Below are positions 9,450 to 18,989 of a stretch of DNA of 30,000 nucleotides, piece after piece. The stretch comes from Prorocentrum cordatum. Taxonomy: Eukaryota > Sar > Dinophyceae > Prorocentrales > Prorocentraceae. The DNA lies in contig CAUYUJ010016899.1 in assembly GCA_963575745.1 (NCBI GenBank), positions 1-30,000 of the forward strand. The letters are read 5' to 3'. The position numbers were made by a program, and so were the translations under genes. The notes below the pieces were generated by a model, which worked only from the letters and a program-made list of their open reading frames with translations, was not told the DNA's origin and made no database searches. Each line of letters opens with the position of its first letter. The stretch's first letter is position 1.

Positions 9450-10806
9450 TTCTAGGGGGCACGAAACGCCTGTAATGAAGGGGGGAGGGCGCATGTGGAC
9501 GGTCGGCACTGGCGGCTTCGGTTGAGCTACTATGGGGGCCACGAACGCTTGTTACTGAGTTGGGGGGGACGGGTGGACGGTGTCAATGGGGCCTTCGGTG
9601 GAGATAACTTTGGGGCACGACACGCGTTACGAGTGGGGGGGACGCATTAGTGGGGACGATAGGGCACTGGGGCCCTTCGGTGGAGCTCCCTATATGGGGC
9701 CACGAAACGCTGTACTGGAGTTGGGGGGTAAAGCATGGGGACGGTGGCACTGGGGCCTTCGGTGTAGCTCAATAGGGCACGAAGGCGTACGAGACGGGGG
9801 GGGAAGCATGTGGACTGGTGGCACGGGGCCTTGGGTGGAAGCTCCCTTATGGGGCCACGAAACGCTGTACTGCGTGGGGGGGGCGCATGTGGACGGTGGC
9901 ACTGGGGCCTTCGGTTGAGCTCCCTATGGGGCCACGAAACGCTGTACTGAGTGGGGGGGACGCGTGTGGACGGTGGCACTGGGGCCTTCGGTGGAGCTCC
10001 CTATGGGGCCACGAAACGCTGTACTGAGTGGGGGGTACGCATGTGGACGGTGGCACTGGGGCCTTCGGTGGAGCTTCCTATGGGGCCACGAAACGCTGCA
10101 CTGAGTGGAGGGGACGCATGTGCTCGGTGGCACTGGGGCCTTCGGTGGAGCTCCCTATGGGGCCACGAAGCGCTGCACTGAGTGGGGGGGGGGAAACGCA
10201 TGTGGACGGTGGCACTGGCGCCTTCGGTGGAGCTCCCTATGGGGCCACGAAAAAGCGTACTGAGTGGGGGGGGGAGCATGTAGAGGTTGCGGGGGGCCTT
10301 CGGTGGAGCTTCCCTATGGGGCCACGAGCGTGTACTGAGGTGGGGGGGACGCATGGGGGACGGTTGCCTGGGAATCGGTGGAAGCTCCCTATGGGCCACA
10401 AACGCTTGTACTGAGTGGGGGCGAAGCAGGGTGGACGGTTGCACTGGGGCCTTCGGTGGAGCTCCCTATGGGGCCACGAAACGCTTTATTGAGTGGGGGG
10501 ACGCATGTGGACGGTGGCACGGGGGCCTTCGGTGGAGCTCCCTATGGGGCCACGAAACGCTGTACTGAGTGGGGGGGACGCACGTGGACGGTGGCACTGG
10601 GGCCTTGGGTGGGGCTCCCTATGGGGCCACGAAGCGCTGTACTGAGTGGGGGGGACGCATGTGGACGGTGGCACTGGGGCCTTGGGTGGAGCTCGCTATG
10701 GGGCCACGAAACGCTGTACTGAGTGGGTGGTGCGCATGTAAACGGTGACGCTGGGGCCTTCGGTGGGGCTCCGTATGGGGCTACGAAGCGCTGTACTGGG
10801 TGGGTG
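9450..10806 (+). repeat. 77-bp minisatellite array (array 1)
   Basis: About 17 tandem units of 77 bp. The conserved core is CTTCGGTGGAGCTCCCTATG followed by GGGCCACGAAACGCT, then GTACTGAGTGGGGGG and ACGCATGTGGACGGTGGCA. Because 77 is not a multiple of three, each reading frame drifts and the open frames are artefacts. Units in 9450-9830 and 10180-10440 differ from neighbours mainly by single-base gains and losses, a pattern typical of long-read error. The array is followed by a GAG tract and end module M1. Its core is shared with arrays 3 and 4. Confidence 0.93.
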
Positions 10807-10809
10807 AAG

Positions 10810-10904
10810 CGCAGGGAAGAGGGGGAGGAGGGAGGAGGAGGAGAGGAGAGGAGGAGGAGGAGGAGGAGGAGGAGGAGGAGGAGGAGGAGGAGGAGGAGGA
10901 GGAA
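10810..10904 (+). repeat. (GAG)n tract joining array 1 to its end module
   Basis: Almost pure GGA triplets between the last 77-bp unit and the conserved end module. A purine-rich joint occupies the same place after the other three arrays. Confidence 0.9.
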
Positions 10905-10961
10905 GAACGCGGAGACCGTCTCTTCAAAACGAGGACCCATCAACACAGGTTGGTTGGGAAA
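10905..10961 (+). mobile_element. Conserved end module M1 of an array-bearing composite repeat
   Basis: ACGCGGAGACCGTC, then TCTTCAAAACGAGGACCCA, then a form of CACAGGATGGTTGGGG with two changes. Near-identical sequence follows array 3 (15733-15787), array 4 (complement, 18852-18908) and, more diverged, the 102-bp array (13560-13612). Its recurrence at the same end of four different arrays implies that it belongs to the repeat unit that moved or was amplified. Confidence 0.75.
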
Positions 10962-11479
10962 AAGGAATAATAGTAGTAGCGAATAAAGTAACAATAACAT
11001 TAGTAACAGTAGCAAGGCGAATAGTAATCTTGCGTTGATCACATGATCGATCATCGTAAGATTAACTACACCAGAGAAACCTTATCAGTCGATGATTTGG
11101 AAGCTTGTGCGATGGATATCGAGATCGATTGTGAGATCGATAGTGAAATCGATATTTGAATCGATAGAGACCGAGAATGACATTGATTCAATGAGATCGG
11201 GTGTGAGATAGATTGTGAGATCGCTCGCGCGAACTATAGTGAGATCGATGGAGAAGTAGGTAATGAGATCGATGTTGAGACCGGTCGCTGACTGGGGAGC
11301 AATGAGAACAGTAGTAAGTATGATATAGTAAGTAGAACACCAATGAAGAGAGCAGCAATGATAAGAATAGGACAACTAATAACAACTATCAGGATGTGAA
11401 TATACGGATACGAATATGAATAACAGTATAAATAATAACAAATACACTAGAAAACTGAATACGAATCATAAAAACAGTA
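10962..11479. other. AT-rich stretch with degenerate GAGATCGAT repeats, no gene
   Basis: From 11100 to 11290 the word GAGATCGAT (and GTGAGATCG) recurs about ten times at irregular spacing of 12-20 bp. The flanks (10962-11090 and 11300-11479) are A-rich with AATAAC/AGTAAC words. No exon. Confidence 0.6.
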
Positions 11480-11979
11480 GTAATATCCGGATGATGATGA
11501 CGCAGATGATGACGAAGATGATGATAATGATGTTGATGACAGTGATGATGAGGATGATGAGGACGGTGATTGTGATGGCGACGGTGATCGTCATGGTGAT
11601 GGCGACGACGTTGATGGGGATGATGCTGCCGATGTTGATGCTGCTGATGGTGATGACGGTGGTGGTGGTGGTGATGATGATGAGAATGTTGATGAAGGTG
11701 AGGATGATGATGACGATGGTGATGGTGAGGTGATGACGTCAACAATTAGCGTGACTGTGATAATGATGGTGATGATGATGATGGCGCTTGTGATTATTGT
11801 GGTGATGAAGAAGACGACGAAGTTGATGATGATCGAACTATTCATGATTATGACGACGATGAGGCGCGCGGTCGTTGGCGTCCCCTCCCCGTCGAGGGCA
11901 GTCGCCCAGATGTTCCCGGAGGCCTCTTCAGGAACATCCTGGCGACGGCGACCGCGACGGCGGCGGCGACGATCTTTTC

Positions 11980-12023
<44 letters not shown>

Positions 12024-12300
12024 CATGATGATGATCAGGATGATGATCAGGATGATGATCAGGATGATGATGATCATGAGCATGATCATCATGTACATGG
12101 TGATTATGACGAGGCTGATGCTGACGGCGACGCCGATGTTGAGAAGGTTGACGATGATGACAATGAAGAAGATGATGAGTAGTATGCCGAAGACGATAAT
12201 GACGAAGAAGATGATGAAGACGATGATGACAATGAAGAAGATTATGAAGTTGACGAAGGTTGACAATGACGATGATAAGGTTGGCGACGATGAGTAGTAT
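11480..12300. repeat. Degenerate (ATG/GAT)n tract
   Basis: Over 800 bp dominated by GATGAT and GACGAT triplets, pure at 11983-12022. It yields Met/Asp/His/Ser-rich frames on both strands with no real protein composition. One more complex island at about 11866-11965 (GCGGTCGTTGGCG to CGGCGGCGAC) interrupts it. Related in type, though not in phase, to the (CAT)n tract at the left end. Confidence 0.9.
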
Positions 12301-12398
12301 GCTGACGATCATGCTTATGACGATGATGATGAGTCTGATTACTCCCGCTCCTCGATCCGACGGCCGCACTTGCTTTTGCAACCGTCCCCCGGCTTGCG

Positions 12399-12439
12399 CT
12401 AGGACCTGATTGCTCGCGAAGCGCGCGCTATGGTTCTAG
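12399..12439. other. 41-bp hairpin motif with GCGAAGC apex, copy 2
   Basis: Same length and layout as 5175-5215. The left arm CTAGGACC pairs with the right arm GGTTCTAG. The apex GCGAAGC is unchanged. Several of the differences from copy 1 in the outer stem preserve pairing (A-T to G-T wobble, T-G wobble to C-G), as expected if the fold matters. It is followed by TACATATATGAGTAC. Confidence 0.6.
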
Positions 12440-12786
12440 TACATATATGAGTACAGAGAGAATGAGGGAAAAAAAGAGAGAGAGAGAGAACAAAAAAAAA
12501 AAAACTGTGACGTACCCAACCCATTTGCATCAATGGAAACGAGGAGTTGGCCGAACCTTGCATGGACAATCAACTTGATGTGTAAGCTACTTGGGACACG
12601 CGCCTATGGCATGATGCGCAGGAGAACCATACAAGAACGAGGGGCGACAGCTACAGGCTCGAAGAGGACATGGGGAGTCGGGAACGCAGAGCAGGAGAAA
12701 AACGTGCGGGAAGCCGAACCATCAGCACGGCAGCAGCAGAGGGAAGGTGACTGCAGGAGGAGAACAAGGACGAAAGCGGCGTCTAA
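12440..12786. other. No gene seen upstream of 102-bp array
   Basis: A (GA)n and poly-A patch lies at 12475-12505, then unique sequence. A + strand frame starting at 12533 is open into the array but lacks the G/C-ending codon bias seen in the flavoprotein exons, so I do not call it. Confidence 0.45.
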
Positions 12787-13497
12787 TTTGAATCCGCCGT
12801 GAGTACCCACTGTGCTGGGCCCCCCAGCAGGCTTCGAAAGTGGCGTCAGTTTCACAAATCGCAGCCCCCCAGGGATGGCGAGGTCACATTTGAATCCGCC
12901 GTGGGTACCCACTGTGCTGGGCCCCCCAACAGCCCTCGAAAGTGCCGACAGTTTCACAGATAGCAGCCCCCCAGGGATGGCGAGGTCCCATGTAAATCCG
13001 CCGTGGGTACCCACTGTGCTGGGCCCCCCAGCAGCCCTCGAACGTGGCGACAGTTTCACAGATCGCAGCCCCCCAGGGATGGCGGGGTCCCATTTGAATC
13101 CGCCGTGGGTGCCCACTGTGCTGGGCCCCCCAGCAGCCCTCGAAAGTGGCGGCAGTTTCACAGATCGCAGCCTCCCACGGATGGCGGGGTCCCATTTGAA
13201 TCCGCCGTGGGTACCCGTTGTGCTGGGCCCCCCAGCAGGCCTCGAAAGTGGCGACAGCTTCACAGATCGCAGCCCCCCAGGAACGGCGAGGTCCCATTTG
13301 AATCCGCCGTGGGTACCCACTGTGCTGGGCCCCCCAGCAGTCCTCGAAAGTGGCGACAGTTTCACAGATCGCAGCCCCCCAGGGATGGCGAGGTTCATTT
13401 GAATCCGCCGTGGGTACCCACTGTGCTGGGCCCCCCAGCAGCCCTCGAAAGTGGCGACAGTTTCACAGATCGCAGCCCCCCAGCAGCCCTCGAAACG
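12787..13497 (+). repeat. 102-bp minisatellite array (array 2)
   Basis: Seven tandem units with AATCCGCCGTG starts at 12791, 12893, 12995, 13097, 13199, 13301 and 13402. The motif order in each unit is GTACCCACTGTGCTGGGC, CCCCCAGCAGCCCTCGAAA, GTGGCGACAGTTTCACAGAT and CGCAGCCCCCCAGGGATGG. The period is 34 codons, so long repetitive frames stay open on both strands (264 residues on -, 196 and 269 on +). The last full unit is 101 bp, which would shift any such frame. It is probably non-coding minisatellite. It is followed by the end module M2. Confidence 0.93.
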
Positions 13498-13680
13498 CAG
13501 CGACGAGCGAGGTCAAAGGCAGGGGGGGAGAGAGGGACGGGGGGAGGTGGGAAGGTTCGCGCGAGCAGTGCTCTATTCAAAACGAGAACCCAACGCAGGA
13601 GGGTTGGGGGGAAAAAAAAATGTGAACGAGGAGGAGGAGGCGGAGGCGGAGGAGGAGGAGAGGCAGGACGAGGGGGGGCC
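13498..13680 (+). mobile_element. End module M2 of array 2 with purine-rich flanks
   Basis: Purine-rich sequence at 13520-13555, then GCTCTATTCAAAACGAGAAC and CCAACGCAGGAGGGTTGGGG (to about 13612), a diverged version of the M1/M3/M4 module, then GAGGAGGAGG at 13625-13665. The order of array, purines, module matches the other three loci although the array unit itself is unrelated. Confidence 0.6.
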
Positions 13681-14304
13681 CATGGAGGCCTTTCGATGGC
13701 CTCTGGTTACTTCTTGGGGACCTCTCGGGCGCCTCTGGGGCACGTTTGGGAGAAAGGATCCCAAGGCCCCCCCTTGCCTACCACAAATTTCTCAGGGGTT
13801 TCATCCTACTAAGAAGAAGACAGACGAAGACATAAGAAGAAGACAGAAATCAAGAAGAGGCAGACAGAAGTCACAGACTCACGCCCGACCTCCGAGAAGT
13901 CGCAGACGCAGACGCACCGCCGAACGCAAGAGAACTAAGGAAACTCCGGACGATCAAGCTGAACGCAGTCCCTACTCTCATACGACACATCCAGTCATAC
14001 TTAACCGACTACAACTCATACACTCCCCCCCACCCCCTCCCCCCCCCCCCGAAAACCTACCCCTAAAGAAGTACTAAGGACAATACTAATGTTAATAACT
14101 CAAGACGACATACTTAGTTGACATCCCTCCTCAATACGCTCTACCTACGTACGTCCCTCATCTCATCCTCTCGACCGCACTTCCTAGCCTCCTCCTCCTC
14201 CTCCTCCCCTCCCCTCCTCCTCCTCCTCCTCCTCCTCCTCCTCCTCCTCTTATGAAGGGGCTGTTGTGGAGGCCTCCCCTGCCCTCGCCGACGAGGACGG
14301 CGAG
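13681..14304. other. 3' part of intron 2; AGAAGACAG repeat and (CTC)n
   Basis: AAGAAGACAGA-type words repeat at 13810-13880 and a poly-C patch lies at 14029-14050. A (CTC)n tract at 14186-14250 lies shortly before the next exon and could serve as a polypyrimidine tract. No other exon is supported. Confidence 0.55.
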
Positions 14305-14410
14305 GGCCCAGCTCGCGGTGCCCCCGCGCGTCCCCTTTCACCAGCCCGCGCAGATGCCTGGGCACAGGCCTGGCTCGCCCTGCGAGGTGGACGGCGTGCT
14401 CGTTTGCGGG
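14305..14410 (+). CDS. FAD-dependent amine-oxidase-like oxidoreductase, internal exon (third of four)
   Basis: Encodes the proline-rich loop and the strand leading to the C-terminal FAD-binding motif. VPFHQPAQMPG is followed about 9 residues later by VDGVLVCG. In the family the pattern is I/V-P-x-x-x-P-x-Q, a short variable loop, then DG-hydrophobic-hydrophobic-CGD. The CGD is completed by the next exon, whose first residue is the D. The proposed donor is GACCCC at 14411, a GA-type 5' splice site. If the transcript continued instead, the frame would run PARGGDG and stop 15 codons later with a poor family match, which supports splicing here. The left edge is placed at an AG|G (14304/14305). 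Its phase does not match the obvious donors of the previous exon, so the true start may lie nearby. Confidence 0.7.
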
Positions 14411-14662
14411 GACCCCGCGAGGGGGGGCGATGGTCTGGTCCTCGTCGGCATCGCCTGACCAAGATATGCAAAGTATTGAGAGAAAAGACTGCTCAGGTCT
14501 TGTTGGTTGTTCTCGGCCTCTGCAGGCCCGCGCTCGGGATGCGAAACCGGTTCTGGGGAAAGGGTCTGGATTTCTGGAGACTTCCAGGGGCCCCGTATTG
14601 AAATTATCCTGGCGAACGACCCAATCATATGCAGTTGTGGGTACCGCAATTGTGAAGATCTT
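14411..14662. other. Start of intron 3
   Basis: Begins GACCCCGCGAGG. No exon is seen between here and array 3. The intron runs to 21571 and ends GACAAG before G. Confidence 0.5.
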
Positions 14663-15715
14663 CTTCGGTGGAGCTCCCTATGGGGCCACGAAACGCTGCA
14701 CTGGGTGGGGGGGAACGCATGCGGGCGGTAGCACTGGGGCCGTCGGTGGAGCTCCCTATGGGGCCACGAAGCGCTGTACTGGGTCGGTGAAAATGCCAAA
14801 TTGGATGTGTGGGACGCACGCGGACGGTCCCACTGGGGCCGTCGGTAGAGCTCCCTATGGGGCCACGAAACGCTATATTAGATGCGTGAAAATGCCAAAT
14901 TGGGTGTGTGGGACGCATGTGGGCGGTCCCACTGGGAATTTCTGTGGAGCTCCCTAGTGGGGCCACGAAACGCTGTACTGGGTGGGTGAACATGTCAAAT
15001 TGCGCGTGCGGGACGCATGCGGACGGTCCCACTGGGGGATTCGATGGAGTTCCCTATGGGGCCACGAAACGCTGTGCTGGGTGGGTGAAGATGCCAAATT
15101 GAATATGCGGGACGCATGCGGACGGCCCCACTGGCCACGAAACGCTGTACCGGGTGTGGCGGACGCATGTGGCCACCCCTACTCCGATGGAGCTCCGTAT
15201 GGTGCCACGAAACGCTGTATTGGGTGTGGCGGACGCATGTGGCCACCCCCACTGGGGCCTTCGGTGGAGCTCCTTATGGGGCCACGAAGCGCCGTATTGG
15301 GTGTGACGGACGCATGTGGCCACCCCGACTGGGGCCTTCGGTGGAGCTCCCTATGGGGCCACGAAACGCTGTATTGGGTGTGGCGGGCGCATGTGGCCAC
15401 CCCGACTGGGCCCTCAGGTGGAGCTCCCTATGGGGCCACGAACGCTGTACTGGGTGTGACGGACGCATGTGGCCATCCCCATTGGGGCCTTCGGTGGAGC
15501 TCCCTATGGGGCCACGAACGCCGTACTGGGTGTGGCAGACGCATGTGGTATACCCCTATGGAGCTTTCGGTGGAGCTCCCTCTGGGGCCACGAAGCGCCG
15601 TACTGTGTGGCGGACGCATGTGATACCCCCACTGGGGCCTTCGGTGGAGCTCCCTATGGGGCCACGAAACGCCGTACTGGGTGTGGCGGACGCATGTGGT
15701 ACACCCCATTGGGGG
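14663..15715 (+). repeat. Minisatellite array 3, 99-bp then 77-bp units
   Basis: About 13 units with the same core as array 1 (GGTGGAGCTCCCTATGGGG, CCACGAAACGCTGTA). After the first, units to about 15120 are 99-100 bp because an extra GTGAAAATGCCAAATTG block is inserted. From about 15190 they are 77 bp with a spacer rich in GTGTGGCGGACGCATGTGG and CCACCCCCACTGGGG. One unit near 15130 has lost most of its core. All frames are low-complexity artefacts. Confidence 0.93.
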
Positions 15716-15787
15716 GGGGGCACGGGAGGAGGAGACGCGGGGACTGTTTCTTCAAAATGAGGACCCAACACCACAGGATGGTTGGGG
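15716..15787 (+). mobile_element. Purine joint and end module M3 of array 3
   Basis: GGGAGGAGGAGACGCGGGGA, then CTGTTTCTTCAAAATGAGGA, CCCAACACCACAGGATGG and TTGGGGAGA. Same module and order as M1 and M4. Confidence 0.75.
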
Positions 15788-16589
15788 AGAACCATGCATC
15801 GGATCTCTGGACACCTACGTGGCCCCATCCCCACTGGGCTATGGCAGCTCAGCCCCACCAGCCCACCCTTCCAAGTGGGCATTGGCCCAGCGAAATCCGT
15901 AGGAAAAGGCTAGTTGGGCCAGGGCGAATCCCTTGGGTGGTAAAATCGGCTGGTGGGACCAAGGCCACGCCAGTGGGGATAGGGATCGGTTAGACGATGC
16001 TCATCTCAGGACGTGTGTCAACCCAGATCCAGGCGACGAGGAGGAAGAGGAGGAGGAGGAGGAGGAGAAGAACAAGAGCATACCCAATATTCATCAACGG
16101 TGTTTCAAGAAACCCTCTCTCAGAGTTTGCTCCTCATAGATCTCTATACGAGTTCTGTGTCACTGGGGAAAAGGGTCCCGTTGGAAGGCAACCGTATGAA
16201 AATCGTGAACCGTGCCAGAGCACTACCCCTGAGACTTCAACGCCGTGAATCAGTTTTACGATTGCGTCCTGACGATTCTGCACCGTGCCAGGACACTATT
16301 CCGGGGACTTCAAAACCACGAATAAACGTGATTGTTGCGCCCTAACATTCCTACATCGTGTCATAACACCATTCCTGGGGCGTCATAGGACTCCGTGAAT
16401 CTCTTGCTAACTTTCAAGACGACTGTGCGCGGCGCTAGGCGAGAGCCACGTTGTGAAAACCACCCGCCCTCTACCCGCGAAACTCCTGCTAACTGTTAAG
16501 ACGAATGTGCGCAACGCTAAGGCGAGAGCCGCATTATGAAAACCACCTGCCCTCCATCTGTGAAAGTCTTGATCATTTTCACCTTTTCA
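15788..16589. other. No gene seen; degenerate ~73-bp and 82-bp duplications
   Basis: A short GAGGAG patch lies at 16040-16070. At 16246-16400 two diverged units of 72-75 bp begin CGTGAATCAG/CGAATAAACG and share ACACTATTCCGGGG-like and CATCGTG/CACCGTG words. At 16406-16570 two units of about 82 bp share GCTAACT, AAGACGA.TGTGCGC, GGCGAGAGCC and TGAAAACCACC. Old, decayed minisatellites within intron 3; no exon. Confidence 0.5.
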
Positions 16590-16830
16590 GGGCTCATTTC
16601 GATTGCCCCGATTCGATTCGATTCGATTTCGATGGATTCCGATTCCGATTCGATTCGACTTGGGATTCCGATTTGGGTTCCGATTTCTCACTGGATGCTT
16701 ACAAACCTGCCGATTTCAGCCGATTCGATTCCTTCCGACTTGGCTGCCGATTTCCGCCGATCCGACTAATTTCGATCGCCGATTCGACTTATCGATTCGA
16801 TTCTGGGCTCTCCGGCCTTTCGGATCATAA
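16590..16830. repeat. Degenerate (ATTCG)n repeat
   Basis: ATTCGATTCGATT and CCGATTTC words recur throughout, giving Phe/Asp/Ser/Ile/Arg frames. Simple pentamer-derived repeat, non-coding. Confidence 0.8.
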
Positions 16831-16907
16831 CATGGTCAGAAAGTCTCAGGCGAAACGCCCGGCCCTCCCTGCAGAAACGTCTCGGGGTGCGACAGGGAGG
16901 AGTGATC

Positions 16908-17522
16908 TAGAAGGAGAGGGAAGGAGGAGGAGGAGGAGGAGGAGGAGGAGGAGGAGGAGGAGGAGGAGGAGGAGGAGGAGGGAGGAGGAGGAGGAGGAGG
17001 AGGAGGGGGGGTAAAGAGAGGAGGAGGAGGAGGAAAGAGAGGAGGGGAGGAGGAGGAGGAGGCAGGAGGGAGGAGGAGGAGGAGGGAAGGAGGAGGAGGA
17101 GGAGGAGGAGGAGGAGGAGGAGGAGAAAGACGAGTAAAAAAGGAGCAGGAGGGAGAGGAGGAGGAGGAGGAGGGAGGAGGAGGGAAAGGAGGAGGAGGAG
17201 GAGGAGGAAGAGGAAAAGGAGGAGGAGAGAAAAGGAGGAGGAGAAGGGGGGAGGAGGAGGAGGAGGAGGAGGAGTAGGAGGAGGAGGAGGAGGAGGAGGA
17301 GGAGGAGGACGGAGGAGGAGGAGGAAAGGAGGAGGAGTAGGGGAGCAGGAGGCGGGAGGAGGAAAGGAGGAGGAGGAGGAGGAGGAAAGAAGGGGAGGAG
17401 GAGGAGAGGAGGAGGGAAGGAGGAGGAGGAGAAAGAAGAGGTGGAGGATGAGCAGGGGGAGGAGGAGGAGGAGGAGAGGAGGAGGAGGAGGAGGAGGAGG
17501 AGGAGGAGGAGGAGGAGGAGTA
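16908..17522 (+). repeat. 600-bp polypurine (GAG)n tract
   Basis: Over 600 bp with only a handful of pyrimidines on the + strand, mostly GGA triplets with AAA, GGG and single T interruptions. Frames are poly-Glu/Arg/Gly (+) or Pro/Ser/Leu (-). A strong candidate for triplex-forming DNA and a likely obstacle to sequencing and assembly. Lies in intron 3. Confidence 0.95.
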
Positions 17523-17830
17523 GCCGCTCGCAGGGCCACTTCGCGGACACCACCACGGAGTGCGTTTGGACCAGAATTTCGAGGGTCACCCAGCCGTGCC
17601 CGCGAGGGCACCCCAAACGCGTTCCCTAAAAAAACAGGATGGGGAGGGAGAAGGAGCAGCAGCAGCAGCAGCAGCTGCAGGGGGAGGGAGGGAGAAGCAG
17701 AACTCAGGATGAAGAGGATGAGGATGAATATTGACGCTTCGCCTATCCCACCAGCCCATCCAAAGGTATGCCCAGACAAGTTGACTCAGGAGGAGGAAGG
17801 ATGAGGGAGGATAAGTAGGATAAAGAGGAG
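17523..17830. other. Unique island between two polypurine tracts, no gene called
   Basis: About 100 bp of unique sequence (17523-17625), then A-rich and (CAG)n patches (AGCAGCAGCAGCAGCAGC at about 17657-17675). Frames are short and no family motif is seen. AACAGGATGGGGAG at about 17632 faintly resembles the end-module tail, but its partner motif is absent. Confidence 0.4.
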
Positions 17831-17920
17831 ATGGAGGAGGAGGAGGAGGAGGAGGAGGAGGAGGAGGAGGAGGAGGAGGGGGAGGGGGGGAGGGGAGGAG
17901 GGGGAGGAGGAAGGCGAGCA
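17831..17920 (+). repeat. (GAG)n tract
   Basis: Near-pure GGA triplets ending in G-runs. Same class as the larger tract upstream. Confidence 0.9.
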
Positions 17921-18515
17921 CAAGGAAGAGTAGTTTGATGAAGCACGGCCTCACTCAACTCCTAGTGAACCTTAGGTGGGAGAAGGAGGAAGATAATGAG
18001 AAGGATGAGGAGGTGGGGGGGAGAGGGAGCAAGAGGTGGCGGCGCGGATCAGTGGGTTGCTTCTCTTGGGCTCGAAACGTCTCCTCTTGGGGCCCTCTTG
18101 GGGGCTCTCTTCGGGTTCAGCCTCCTCGCCCTTTCGCTTCCGACGGCCCGCCGAGGCCTCAAGATGGCTCCAAGAGGGCCCTAAGCGACGACTTTGGGGG
18201 CTCCAGAGGGGCGATGCTAATCAAGGCTCCCCCCTGACCGATGTCCTCCAAGATGGCTCCCGATGGCCCCAAAGCAACAACGCCCGCCATCCTGGAGGTC
18301 ATCTTGGGCTCTCTGAAGCCCTCTCAGAGCCTTATTGGGCCATCTTGGACGCTCTGACCGCTCGCCGCCCCCCCCGTGCAGACCCAGTGGGATGGGGTAG
18401 GGGGAGGGGCGAAGACACCTCCTGCTCACAACTCACAGCCGTATCGCTCACACCCACCCGCCCCCCTAACTAACACACGTGTAGCATCCGAGCATCCTTT
18501 TCAAAAAACCATGCA
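17921..18515 (-). repeat. CCAAGA-type module, reverse orientation, decayed
   Basis: Between about 18050 and 18360 the words TCTTGGGG, GATGGCTCC, CCATCTTGG and CCTCTTGG appear: the complement of the CCAAGA module, mixed with forward-strand words. No AT-rich partner is visible. The flanks to 18515 are unique, without exons. Confidence 0.5.
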
Positions 18516-18780
18516 AAGTGGTTGCGGGGCGCCCGCGCATGTTCCAGATTTGGAAGCACAGTGTCCTCTGTATGATTCTTTGACGGATGGTTGGCTTGCA
18601 CATAGCAAGCAAGAAGCGGGCCCCCCGCCGTCCACGTCAAGAACCGGTGCACAGCGGTCGCGGGGTGCCCGCGCATGCTCCAGATTTGACCCCGAGGCCG
18701 GGAAGCCGCCGAGAGCCGACGACAGCGCCCAGGCCCGAGCTTCGAGGCCCGCCGCCTTTGCATTCCCGCTGGGCCGTAAA
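18516..18780. repeat. 35-bp direct repeat pair
   Basis: A sequence beginning TGGTTGCGGGGCGCCCGCGC and ending ATGTTCCAGATTTG (18518-18552) recurs at about 18653-18688 with four substitutions. The intervening 100 bp is unique. No gene is recognised. Confidence 0.7.
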
Positions 18781-18850
18781 TCGGGCGTGTCCCTCTACAG
18801 GACGAGTAGTCTAAATCCGTAAAAAAGTAGTCTGGGGGCGATTTTTGTTT
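18781..18850 (+). mobile_element. TIR element, copy C (left part only)
   Basis: TCGGGCGTGTCCCTCTACAG and then AGTAGTCTGGGGGCGATTTT match the left end and interior of copies A and B. The element then stops abruptly, and the complement of end module M4 begins within a few bases. The missing right half may be the one found at 20120-20212, on the other side of array 4. Confidence 0.7.
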
Positions 18851-18851
18851 T

Positions 18852-18985
18852 GTCCCCAACCATCCTGTGGTGTTGGGTCCTCGTTTTGAAGAGACGGTGC
18901 CCCGCGTTCCTCTCCTCTCCTCTCCTCTCCTCTCCTCTCCTCTCCTCTCCTCTCCTCCTCTCCTCCCCTCCTCTCCTCCTCTCCT
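18852..18985 (-). mobile_element. End module M4 (complement) and (CCTCT)n joint
   Basis: Read on the - strand, the order is array 4, a purine joint of AGAGG units (18909-18985), then ACGCGGGGCACCGTC, TCTTCAAAACGAGGACCCA and ACACCACAGGATGGTTGGGG. The module is virtually identical to M3, so the composite at 18852-20050 is the same kind of element as array 3, inserted in the opposite orientation. Confidence 0.78.
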
Positions 18986-18989
18986 CTTC

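Noticed and set aside
14411-14458. Read-through C-terminus after VCGD (PARGGDG... stop)
   Set aside because: Poor family match compared with the spliced continuation at 21572, which supplies the conserved GAM.SGR segment in frame.
16846-17779. Two long - strand Ser/Pro/Leu ORFs
   Set aside because: Products of the 600-bp polypurine tract.
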